Positions 1 through 5,255 of a stretch of 6,893 nt of DNA are shown piece after piece. A program made the position numbers and the translations under genes. Source of the stretch: Gammaproteobacteria bacterium (GTDB taxonomy: Bacteria > Pseudomonadota > Gammaproteobacteria > Steroidobacterales > Steroidobacteraceae); assembly GCA_025350345.1 (NCBI GenBank), contig JANXYA010000210.1, positions 1-6,893 on the forward strand, written 5' to 3'. The notes under the pieces are model-generated. The model ran no database searches. It saw only the letters and a program-made list of their open reading frames with translations, and was not told the DNA's origin. How positions within the stretch are numbered: position 1 is the first letter of the stretch; each line of letters starts with the position of its first letter.

Positions 1-1017
1 GAGCTGATTGGGCGAGATGAATACCGCCAGCTCGCCCGGCTCGCTGAAGTCGGTCTGCGCGGCGAACAGCGTGACCGAGGCGACGCGCGTGTCGCCTTCG
101 CGGGCCAGCGCCGCGGCGCCGATCGACAGCAGCGTGCCGCCGATGCAATAGCCCACCATATGCACCCGCCGCTCCGGCACGATGGAACTCACCGCATCGA
201 GCGCGGCGCGCAGGCCGAGCCGCAGGTAATCGTCCATGCTGAGGTTGCTGTCCGCGGCGGTCGGGTTTCGCCACGAGATCATGAACACCGTGTGGCCCTG
301 CTCGACCAGATACCTCACCAGCGAATTGTGCGGCGAGAGATCAAGCACGTAATACTTCATGATCCAGGCCGGAGTGATCAGGATCGGCTCGGCGTAGACA
401 TCGGGACTCTGCGGGCTGTATTGGATCAGCTCGACCAGCTCGTTGCGCATCACCACCTTGCCGGGGGTCATCGCAACCTGCTCGCCCACGCGGAAGTTCT
501 CCGTGCCGGGCGCCGGGCCGCCCTCGAAAGTCCGCGTCAGATCTTCGAGCCAGTACTGGGCGCCGCGCAGCAGGTTGGCGCCGGATTCGGCGCGGGTCTG
601 CTCCAGCAATTCCGGATTGGTGAGCAGATAGTGCGCCGGCGAGGTGGCGTTCAGGATCTGGCGCTGCAGGAAATCCAGGCGTTGGGCGCTGCCGCCGGAG
701 CTGCCCGCGGATTGCAGGGCCTGCTCGCTCCACTGGCGCAGGTGCGCGTAGTTGCGCGCGTAGACGTTGAAGGGCCAGCGGTTCCAGCTCTCGTGCGCGA
801 ATTGTGGCTCGCTGCTGGCGTGCGCCAGTTCCTGGCCTGTGGCCGCCTGCAGGGCAAAGCGCCAGCTGTCCGTGCTGCGCGCCACGGCATCCTGCGCGAG
901 CGCCAGCTGCAACTCCGGCCGGCTGCACAGGCCCAGCCACCACTCGGCCAGGGCGCGCAGATCATAATCGGCGCTCTGCAGGGGCTGTGGGACCGTCAAT
1001 TGAGTGGACTTGCTCAT
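1..1017 (-). CDS. phaC: Class I-type polyhydroxyalkanoate synthase PhaC, 3'-truncated by window edge
   Basis: Polymerises (R)-3-hydroxyacyl-CoA into PHA at the granule surface. The frame is open from ATG at 1017 to base 1, giving 339 codons without a stop; Cupriavidus PhaC has 589, so about 40% is probably missing. The PhaC_N-type region comes first, with a family-like stretch near residues 120-165 (TNPELL, GANLLRG). Next is the conserved ITPAWIMKYYVLDL block (residues ~213-226), where most class I enzymes read PPWINKFYILDL, followed by SLVRYLVEQGHTVF and SWRNP. The lipase-like box is GYCIGG, with nucleophile Cys291 in place of Ser as expected for PHA synthases. The catalytic Asp and His lie beyond the window. 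The start has no convincing Shine-Dalgarno sequence. A strong terminator ends 29 nt upstream, so expression probably depends on read-through from the phasin gene or on an unseen promoter. Family assignment is secure; the class I subtype is inferred from similarity. Confidence 0.95.
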   Translation of the reverse strand, partial: MSKSTQLTVPQPLQSADYDLRALAEWWLGLCSRPELQLALAQDAVARSTDSWRFALQAATGQELAHASSEPQFAHESWNRWPFNVYARNYAHLRQWSEQALQSAGSSGGSAQRLDFLQRQILNATSPAHYLLTNPELLEQTRAESGANLLRGAQYWLEDLTRTFEGGPAPGTENFRVGEQVAMTPGKVVMRNELVELIQYSPQSPDVYAEPILITPAWIMKYYVLDLSPHNSLVRYLVEQGHTVFMISWRNPTAADSNLSMDDYLRLGLRAALDAVSSIVPERRVHMVGYCIGGTLLSIGAAALAREGDTRVASVTLFAAQTDFSEPGELAVFISPNQL

Positions 1018-1046
1018 ACGTCGATCGCGGTGTGCTTCGGCCTCGC

Positions 1047-1085
1047 AAAAAAAAGGCCCCGGGGAAGTTTCCTAGCCCCGAGGCC
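1047..1085 (-). terminator. Intrinsic terminator between phasin and phaC
   Basis: Read on the minus strand, arm GGCCTCGGGG (1085-1076) pairs with CCCCGGGGCC (1064-1055) in a 10-bp stem with one T-G wobble. The loop is 11 nt, and eight T follow directly (1054-1047). This is a textbook Rho-independent terminator placed 27 nt after the phasin stop and 29 nt before the phaC start codon. There is no T-run on the plus-strand side, so it acts in one direction only. Confidence 0.92.
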
Positions 1086-1112
1086 CGATCTGTCAGCTAG
1101 TCCGGCGGGCCT
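1081..1112 (-). promoter_or_regulatory. Hairpin competing with the phasin/phaC terminator (possible antiterminator)
   Basis: On the minus strand AGGCCCG (1112-1106), which directly follows the phasin TAA stop, is perfectly complementary to CGGGCCT (1087-1081), with an 18-nt loop. Bases 1081-1085 belong both to this 7-bp stem and to the promoter-proximal arm region of the terminator, so the two structures compete. The upstream hairpin would form first during transcription, but the terminator stem is longer. A regulatory role is inference; it may simply be an accidental complement in GC-rich DNA. Confidence 0.4.
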
Positions 1113-1472
1113 TTAGGCTGCCTTCTTCGTCAGTTCGACTACCTTGGCCGACGCGACATTGAACAGCGCGGTCAGGGTGTTGTGCGACTCGCTGGCGATC
1201 GTGGTCAGTTCCTGCACGCGGCCGCGCAGCTGCTCACCGATCTTCGAGCTGAGTTCGCTCTGCTTGGCAACGAGCTCGGCCGGGCTCTTGGCGGAAATCA
1301 CGGCCTGGGCCTGCGTCAGGCTCCACTCGAGGTAGTCGCCGGCGACGGCGTACTGGTAGCGGGCGAGGCGCTCGATGGCCTTGATGCCTTCCTGCTGGGC
1401 CTGGAGGGCGGGGGCAAACGCATTGCGGTAGGTTTCCAGCAGCGCATTCGCATCGAATTTGTGGTCGGTCAT
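1113..1472 (-). CDS. phaP: Phasin family protein (PHA granule-associated)
   Basis: Small amphipathic protein that coats PHA granules and controls their size and number. At 119 aa it is short but within the phasin range. It is almost entirely predicted helix, rich in Ala, Gln, Glu and Leu, and lacks cysteine. It shows the Phasin_2-like pattern of spaced hydrophobics (YRNAFAPALQAQQEGIKAIE near residues 15-34, then SPAELVAKQSEL around 63-74) and ends in a basic KKAA tail. The ATG is preceded by GGAG (1484-1481) at 8 nt spacing, which fixes the start. Its own candidate promoter with a PhaR-like site lies upstream, and a strong terminator directly follows, so it is probably made mainly as a short monocistronic mRNA with phaC behind it. 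Neighbours phaR and phaC support the call. The subtype among multiple phasins cannot be assigned. Confidence 0.93.
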   Translation of the reverse strand: MTDHKFDANALLETYRNAFAPALQAQQEGIKAIERLARYQYAVAGDYLEWSLTQAQAVISAKSPAELVAKQSELSSKIGEQLRGRVQELTTIASESHNTLTALFNVASAKVVELTKKAA

Positions 1473-1477
1473 GTCAG

Positions 1478-1523
1478 TGGCTCCAAAAATCTAGGGTGTG
1501 GGGTGTGTCTTGAACTGGAGCCA
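1478..1523 (-). repeat. 8-bp inverted repeat covering the phasin Shine-Dalgarno
   Basis: TGGCTCCA (minus strand, 1523-1516) and TGGAGCCA (1485-1478) are perfect reverse complements separated by 30 nt. The downstream arm contains the GGAG ribosome-binding sequence of the phasin. If an mRNA started upstream of 1523, the ribosome site could be masked. With the transcription start predicted at about 1516, the upstream arm would be almost wholly outside the RNA, so the dyad would exist only in DNA. Confidence 0.5.
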
Positions 1524-1551
1524 TCCTAATCGAAGTTTGTATGCAGTGCAA
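1523..1551 (-). promoter_or_regulatory. Candidate sigma-70 promoter of the phasin gene
   Basis: On the minus strand TTGCAC (1551-1546, 4 of 6 matches to TTGACA) is followed by a 17-nt spacer and TAGGAT (1528-1523, 4 of 6 matches to TATAAT). The predicted transcription start is an A near 1516, leaving a 5' leader of about 44 nt that ends in a good GGAG ribosome site. A TGC-N3-GCA element overlaps the -35 hexamer. The call rests on spacing and on resemblance to the phaR promoter arrangement. Confidence 0.5.
1542..1550. promoter_or_regulatory. Putative PhaR operator upstream of the phasin
   Basis: The plus strand reads TATGCAGTGCA here, containing TGC-AGT-GCA at 1542-1550, embedded in the -35 region of the phasin promoter. 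TGC-N3-GCA-type sites are the reported targets of PhaR/PhbF repressors at phasin and phaR promoters in other proteobacteria. The matching element TATGCGTTGCA lies upstream of phaR (3067-3077); the two share TATGC-NN-TGCA. Binding itself is inference. Confidence 0.55.
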
Positions 1552-1678
1552 GAGAAATTATCTTGGCCCGACACCGGAATATCAGACCTTATATATCTAT
1601 TTGAATAATAACGCTATTTATAAGCGCTATTCAGGACATAGATCCATCAGGTACCGACCTGGTTGAATGCGTCGCATT
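1552..1678. other. AT-rich intergenic segment with an imperfect dyad (1607-1631)
   Basis: Bases about 1552-1640 are markedly AT-rich against GC-rich flanks. AATAACGCT (1607-1615) and AGCGCTATT (1623-1631) form an inverted repeat, 8 of 9 matching, around a 7-nt loop ATTTATA. A shorter dyad, CAGGT-N4-ACCTG, lies near 1649-1662. Neither is followed by a T-run, so no clear terminator for the reductase gene is seen. No coding region is supported. The tract may aid phasin promoter opening or bind a regulator. Confidence 0.4.
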
Positions 1679-2440
1679 CTAAATCCTCAGGCCGCCGTCG
1701 AGCTCGATGATCCGACCATTGAAGAAGTCGTTCTCAAAGATGAACCTGGCCGCGTCGGCAATTTCCTCAGGGCGGCCCAGGCGCCCCACCGGCACCGGGG
1801 CGGCGATCTTCTCCAGCATCTCGGGCCGCATGGAATCCAGGATCGTGGTGTGGGTAAATCCGGGGGCGATTCCGCCCACGCGGATTCCGAAACGGGCCAG
1901 CTCGCGCGCCCATACCACCACGAGGGAGGCCACGCCGGCCTTGGCCGCCGTGTAATTGGACTGGCCTACATTGCCGGCGCGCGAGATGCTGGAAATATTG
2001 ATGATCACGCCGCCGTTGCCGAGCCTGACCATGCGCGCCGCGGCCTCGCGGCCACAGAGAAATACACCGGTCAGGTTGACGTCGATCACCGCCTGCCATT
2101 GGGCCAGGCTCATCTTGCCGATCACTTCGCCGTCCTTGGCCTTGATCAGCAGTGCATCCTGGAGGATGCCCGCGTTGTTGACGATGCCATCGAAGCGGCC
2201 GAAATCGGCCACGATCCGGTCGAAGGTGTCGATCAGCTGTGATTCATTGGCAACGCTGGCCCCGTAGGCCCGTGCCTGTGCGCCCAGCCGCTGGCATGCC
2301 ATCTGCGTGTCCCGCAGGGAGTCCACCTCGAGGTCGATCAGCGCCAGGTTGGCGCCGCAGGCGGCGAACTGTTCGGACAGTGCGCGGCCGATGCCGCGCG
2401 CGGCGCCAGTGACCGCAACGGTCTTGCCCTTCAAATCCAT
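1679..2440 (-). CDS. SDR-family 3-oxoacyl reductase (FabG/PhaB-like), second gene of the phaR operon
   Basis: Classical short-chain dehydrogenase/reductase of 253 aa, probably cytosolic. The Rossmann nucleotide-binding motif TGAARGIG spans residues 11-18 and NNAG 88-91. The catalytic tetrad reads Asn122, Ser150, Tyr163 and Lys167 (YTAAK), followed by PGF at 193-195. Asp36 sits at the end of the second beta strand, a position where acid usually favours NAD(H); canonical PhaB uses NADPH. The ATG has AAGGA 9 nt upstream, overlapping the phaR stop, so the two genes form an operon. The PHA context suggests reduction of acetoacetyl-CoA to (R)-3-hydroxybutyryl-CoA, or the reverse oxidation; a 3-oxoacyl-ACP reductase or an unrelated 3-hydroxyacyl dehydrogenase remain possible. 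The active site is intact. No thiolase gene (phaA) is visible nearby. The family is certain; the substrate is not. Confidence 0.9.
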   Translation of the reverse strand: MDLKGKTVAVTGAARGIGRALSEQFAACGANLALIDLEVDSLRDTQMACQRLGAQARAYGASVANESQLIDTFDRIVADFGRFDGIVNNAGILQDALLIKAKDGEVIGKMSLAQWQAVIDVNLTGVFLCGREAAARMVRLGNGGVIINISSISRAGNVGQSNYTAAKAGVASLVVVWARELARFGIRVGGIAPGFTHTTILDSMRPEMLEKIAAPVPVGRLGRPEEIADAARFIFENDFFNGRIIELDGGLRI

Positions 2441-2453
2441 GAGCGGGAGTCCT

Positions 2454-3023
2454 TTACTTGGGGGATTGATCAGCGCCCGGTGGCGGCGGCGCGCCGGCGG
2501 AATCGTCGTTGGCGCCGGGTTCTTTTTGTCCAGGAACTTCGCTCGCGGCAGGTTTTCCCGCCTGGGGGTTGAGCGCCGAGAGCATCGAGGCCTGCATCCG
2601 GCTCCACATCTCCATGTTCTGGCGTGTCAGCTCGGCGAGCGGCGCGAGCGGTCCTTCCATGGCCTGCGCCATCTGCGCCTGCACCGTGCGCTGCTGCTGC
2701 ATCACCGTGCCCAGGCTCTGCTCGAGGTAACGCGAGAGCATGTCCTGCACGGGATTGCCATAGAAGCGGATGATGCCCTCGAGCAACTGCACCGTAAGGA
2801 CGGGGGAACCGAACTGCTCCTGCTCCGAGATGATCTGCAGCAGCACGGCGCGCGTGAGATCCTCGCCCGTGCGATCGTCCACGACCTGGACCCGCTCACC
2901 CGCAGCGATCAGCCGGCGCAGGTCCTCGAGCGTGACGTGGCGGCTGGCCGTCGCGTCGTACAGGCGGCGATTGGCGTACTTGCGAATGACGCGGGCTTGT
3001 GGGGGCGGTGAATCCGGTGGCAT
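2454..3023 (-). CDS. phaR: PHA synthesis repressor PhaR
   Basis: DNA-binding regulator that also binds PHA polymer; in known systems it represses phasin and its own gene until granules sequester it. The N-terminal PHB/PHA accumulation regulator domain is unmistakable: RVIRKYANRRLYD (residues 11-23), then S-x-x-VTLEDL and VVDDRTGEDLTR to about residue 59. The second PHB_acc domain follows around residues 60-105 (LLQIISEQE, GIIRFYGNPVQDMLSRYLEQSL). A Gln/Met-rich helical stretch (108-150) and a Pro/Gly/Ala-rich, probably disordered tail complete the 189 aa, a normal length. The start is ATG at 3023; only a weak GGGAA lies 10 nt upstream. The upstream region carries a candidate promoter with a TGC-N3-GCA site, consistent with autoregulation. 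The reductase gene follows 13 nt downstream. Confidence 0.97.
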   Translation of the reverse strand: MPPDSPPPQARVIRKYANRRLYDATASRHVTLEDLRRLIAAGERVQVVDDRTGEDLTRAVLLQIISEQEQFGSPVLTVQLLEGIIRFYGNPVQDMLSRYLEQSLGTVMQQQRTVQAQMAQAMEGPLAPLAELTRQNMEMWSRMQASMLSALNPQAGKPAASEVPGQKEPGANDDSAGAPPPPGADQSPK

Positions 3024-3050
3024 GAGCGCAGTGTTCCCGATTGGGCGCGC

Positions 3051-3080
3051 ATGCTAACCCAGGCTCTATGCGTTGCACAA
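3051..3080 (-). promoter_or_regulatory. Candidate promoter of the phaR-reductase operon
   Basis: On the minus strand TTGTGC (3080-3075) lies 18 nt before TAGCAT (3056-3051), a weak -35/-10 pair. The start would fall near 3044, giving a leader of about 20 nt to the phaR ATG. The hexamers are poor. The call is supported mainly by the operator-like element in the same -35 position as at the phasin promoter. Confidence 0.35.
3069..3077. promoter_or_regulatory. Putative PhaR operator upstream of phaR
   Basis: The plus strand reads TGC-GTT-GCA, within TATGCGTTGCA (3067-3077). It shares TATGC-NN-TGCA with the site upstream of the phasin, in the same orientation and position over the -35 hexamer. 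It lies 46 nt upstream of the phaR start codon, which fits autorepression as known for PhaR. Confidence 0.5.
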
Positions 3081-3303
3081 TTGAACAGGCCGCAAGTTCA
3101 GTCAGGCCATCCAGAATAAAATTATTATTTTGTCAGATCAATCACTTGCGGTGGCTGTGGCACACGGCCGGCCCACCGCAGAACACCGCCCCGAGCCTAA
3201 CGCAACGCATACGAGCGGTCCGGCGCGAGAATGGATCCTTAAGGGCTCGCAAGCCTGTGGCAGACTGCCCTACAAGATGCAGCAGGCCACGACTCGCCGA
3301 TCC
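3081..3303 (+). promoter_or_regulatory. Divergent intergenic region upstream of ctlX; possible -10 at 3117-3122
   Basis: This spacer lies between the phaR promoter and the rightward operon and holds no supported gene. An AT-rich tract at 3111-3131 contains TAAAAT (3117-3122, 5 of 6 to a -10 box), but there is no good -35 at 16-18 nt. If used, it would give a 5' leader of about 175 nt. TGAAC-N9-GTTCA (3082-3100) is a small dyad. The ctlX frame stays open back to about 3130, but that stretch lacks family similarity. Confidence 0.3.
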
Positions 3304-4245
3304 ATGCAGTGCGCCGGCGCGGTGTTCATGATTGAACCGGCATCCTTCTCTTTCAACGAGCAGACTGCCGCCTCCAATGCCATGCAGCGGGCGGGGGAAG
3401 CCAGTCTCGGCAGCGAGGACCTGGTGGCCGCCGGGCGCACGGAATCACAGCGCCTGCGGCGCGCACTGGAATCCGAAGGGGTGCGCGTGTCGGTGGGCGC
3501 GGACACGGCGGTGCCGCGCAAGCCCGACTCCCTGTTCCCGAACAATTGGATCAGCTTTCACGACGACGGCACGATCGTGCTGTATCCGATGCTGGCGCCA
3601 AACCGGCGGCTCGAACGGCGAGCGGAACTCGTCGAGGAAGTCTGTGCGACGCTGAATTTCCGCCCGCGCCGTCGACTCGATTTCACTGCGCATGAAGCGG
3701 CCGGGAGATTCCTCGAGGGCACCGGCAGCCTCGTGCTCGATCACGTGGCGCGCGTCGCCTACGCCTGTCGTTCCCCGCGCACCGATGAGGCGCTGGTGCA
3801 CGAATGGGCGCGGCAGATGGACTTTGAAGCCGTGCTCTTTGATGCCCTCGATGCGCAGGGGCGTCCTTACTACCACACCAATGTGCTGATGTGGATTGGC
3901 TCGCGTTGCCTGATGTGCTGTGCCGCGGCCATCGCCGCCGCCGATCGAGCGCGTGTCGTGGCCAGTCTGCGCGAGAGCGGCCGCGAGTTCATCGAGATCG
4001 ATCGCGCCGCCGTCGACGCCTTTGCCGGCAATATGCTCGAACTGGCGACCTGGGACGAAGCGCTCGGCGACGCCACGGTGCTGGTGATGTCCTCGACCGC
4101 CAGAGCCGCGCTCGGTGACCTGAAAATGCGCCAGCTCAGCGGCTGCGTGGACACCGTGCTGGCAGTTCCAATACCGACGATTGAGCGGATCGGCGGCGGC
4201 GGTGTGCGTTGCATGCTGGCGGAAGTACCCGAGATGCTCGAGTGA
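3304..4245 (+). CDS. ctlX: CtlX-like hydrolase, arginine deiminase/amidinotransferase superfamily
   Basis: A guanidino/ureido-group hydrolase of the arginine deiminase fold. CtlX relatives are linked to citrulline breakdown, but the substrate here is not proven. Family landmarks are in order: an N-terminal VFMIEPASFSFNEQTA block (residues 7-22), FPNNWISFHDDG, LYPMLAPNRRLERR, FLEGTGS with acidic Glu138, YYHTNVLMWIG with catalytic His191, and GGGGVRCMLAEV with nucleophile Cys303 ten residues before the end. The catalytic set is intact and the length of 313 aa is normal. Relatives usually read MIRP or MVRP where this one has MIEP. Start 3304 was chosen because the family begins about ten residues before that motif; ATG 3277 is the alternative, and neither has a strong ribosome site. 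The TGA stop overlaps the birA GTG start. Hydrolysis of citrulline, arginine or dimethylarginine are all possible. Confidence 0.88.
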   Translation: MQCAGAVFMIEPASFSFNEQTAASNAMQRAGEASLGSEDLVAAGRTESQRLRRALESEGVRVSVGADTAVPRKPDSLFPNNWISFHDDGTIVLYPMLAPNRRLERRAELVEEVCATLNFRPRRRLDFTAHEAAGRFLEGTGSLVLDHVARVAYACRSPRTDEALVHEWARQMDFEAVLFDALDAQGRPYYHTNVLMWIGSRCLMCCAAAIAAADRARVVASLRESGREFIEIDRAAVDAFAGNMLELATWDEALGDATVLVMSSTARAALGDLKMRQLSGCVDTVLAVPIPTIERIGGGGVRCMLAEVPEMLE

Positions 4246-5255
4246 GCCTGGCGCGCGCCGCAGCCGCGCCTGCGCTCGCGCAGCGGGTGTTCGGCATGCT
4301 CGCCGACGGCGAGGTGCATTCGGGCGAGCGCCTCGCCGCCGGGCAGGGGGTCAGCCGCAGCGCGATCTGGAAGGCCATCGGCGCGCTGCAGGCCCTCGGT
4401 ATGGAAATCGAGGCGACGCCGCACCGGGGTTATCGGCTCGCGCGGGCTGTCGCACCTCTCGATGTCGAGAAAATCGTCGCGCGGCTGAGCCCGGAGGTGC
4501 GGGCGCGCCTGCGACAGGCCGAAGTTGCCTGGGCGCTCGACTCCACCAACGCGGCCCTGCTGGCGCGTTGCGAGCCACCCGCCGGACGGTTTGATTTCCT
4601 CGCCGCGGAGTACCAGGCGGCGGGACGCGGGCGGCGCGCGCGGCCATGGTTTGCACCACCGGGAGGCGCGCTGTGCCTCTCGCTTGGGTGGAGTTTCGAT
4701 GCGCTGCCCGCCGGCGCCGCGGCCCTGAGTCTGGCGGTCGGCGTGTGCGCACGGCGCGCGCTCGAGCGCGTCTGCGCCACGCCCGTGCAGCTGAAGTGGC
4801 CCAACGATCTGTACGCCCGCGACCGCAAGCTCGGCGGCATCCTGATCGAGCTACGCGCCGAGAGCGCCGGTCCGGCGATGGTCGTGATCGGCGTCGGCGT
4901 CAATTGCGCGCTCGGCGCCACCCTGACCCGGCGCGTGCAGGAGACCGGCACCGAGCCGATCGATCTGGTCTCGCTCGGCAGCCCCGGCTGCGATCGCAAT
5001 CAGCTGGCGGCGGCGCTGCTGGATGAGATCGTGCGCGGCGTGCTGGAGTTCGCGGCGCATGGACTGGGCGGATTCGCCCCCGAGTGGGCCGCGGCGGACG
5101 CGCTCGCGGGCCACAGCGTCGCGGTGAGTACGAGCGCCGGCCTGTTCATCGGCCAGGCGCGCGGCATCGATGCAGACGGCGCGCTGCGCGTGGAGGGAGA
5201 GCAAGGGCTGCGCCGTTTCAATTCGGGCGAGGTCACGGTGAGGGCGCAAGGGTGA
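4242..5255 (+). CDS. birA: Bifunctional biotin-[acetyl-CoA-carboxylase] ligase / biotin operon repressor BirA
   Basis: Activates biotin to biotinyl-AMP and attaches it to the carrier protein of biotin enzymes; in E. coli the holo-repressor also blocks the bio operon. The N-terminal winged helix-turn-helix is present (MLADGEVHSGERLA near residues 19-32, VSRSAIWKAI, then PHRGYRLA), marking the bifunctional type. The ligase domain contains the biotin/adenylate loop GRGRRARPW (128-136), equivalent to E. coli GRGRRGRKW, and KWPNDLY (185-191) with catalytic Lys196 in RKLGG. The small C-terminal domain ends in FNSGEVTVR. The product is 337 aa, close to E. coli's 321. GTG at 4242 overlaps the ctlX stop as GTGA and gives an E. 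coli-like N-terminus; ATG 4209 would add 11 residues. Translational coupling to ctlX and coaX is likely. Confidence 0.96.
   Translation: MSLARAAAAPALAQRVFGMLADGEVHSGERLAAGQGVSRSAIWKAIGALQALGMEIEATPHRGYRLARAVAPLDVEKIVARLSPEVRARLRQAEVAWALDSTNAALLARCEPPAGRFDFLAAEYQAAGRGRRARPWFAPPGGALCLSLGWSFDALPAGAAALSLAVGVCARRALERVCATPVQLKWPNDLYARDRKLGGILIELRAESAGPAMVVIGVGVNCALGATLTRRVQETGTEPIDLVSLGSPGCDRNQLAAALLDEIVRGVLEFAAHGLGGFAPEWAAADALAGHSVAVSTSAGLFIGQARGIDADGALRVEGEQGLRRFNSGEVTVRAQG

Noticed and set aside
160..1116. Long plus-strand frame of 318 codons opposite phaC
   Set aside because: It is a low-complexity, GC-driven antisense frame without recognisable domains, opposite a clear PHA synthase with intact motifs, and it crosses the terminator.
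1667..2242. Plus-strand 191-codon frame opposite the reductase
   Set aside because: The minus strand encodes a complete SDR enzyme with all catalytic residues; the opposing frame is compositional.
2307..3011. Plus-strand 234-codon frame opposite phaR
   Set aside because: PhaR is unmistakable on the minus strand and the opposing product is His/Arg-rich with no domain.
3082..3100. TGAAC-N9-GTTCA dyad as a LexA-type operator
   Set aside because: Arms are only 5 bp and the spacing does not fit a known SOS box; kept only as a note in the intergenic entry.
3130..3303. 58-codon N-terminal extension of ctlX from TTG 3130
   Set aside because: The extension has no family similarity, starts from a rare codon inside an AT-rich promoter-like tract, and would precede the normal family N-terminus.
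3304..3312. ATGCAGTGC at the ctlX start, resembling the phasin operator core
   Set aside because: It encodes Met-Gln-Cys and lacks the final A of TGC-N3-GCA; the resemblance is probably coincidental.
4209..4241. ATG 4209 as the birA start
   Set aside because: It would overlap ctlX by 37 nt and add 11 residues absent from E. coli BirA; GTG 4242 gives the 4-nt overlap also seen at the next junction. It remains possible.
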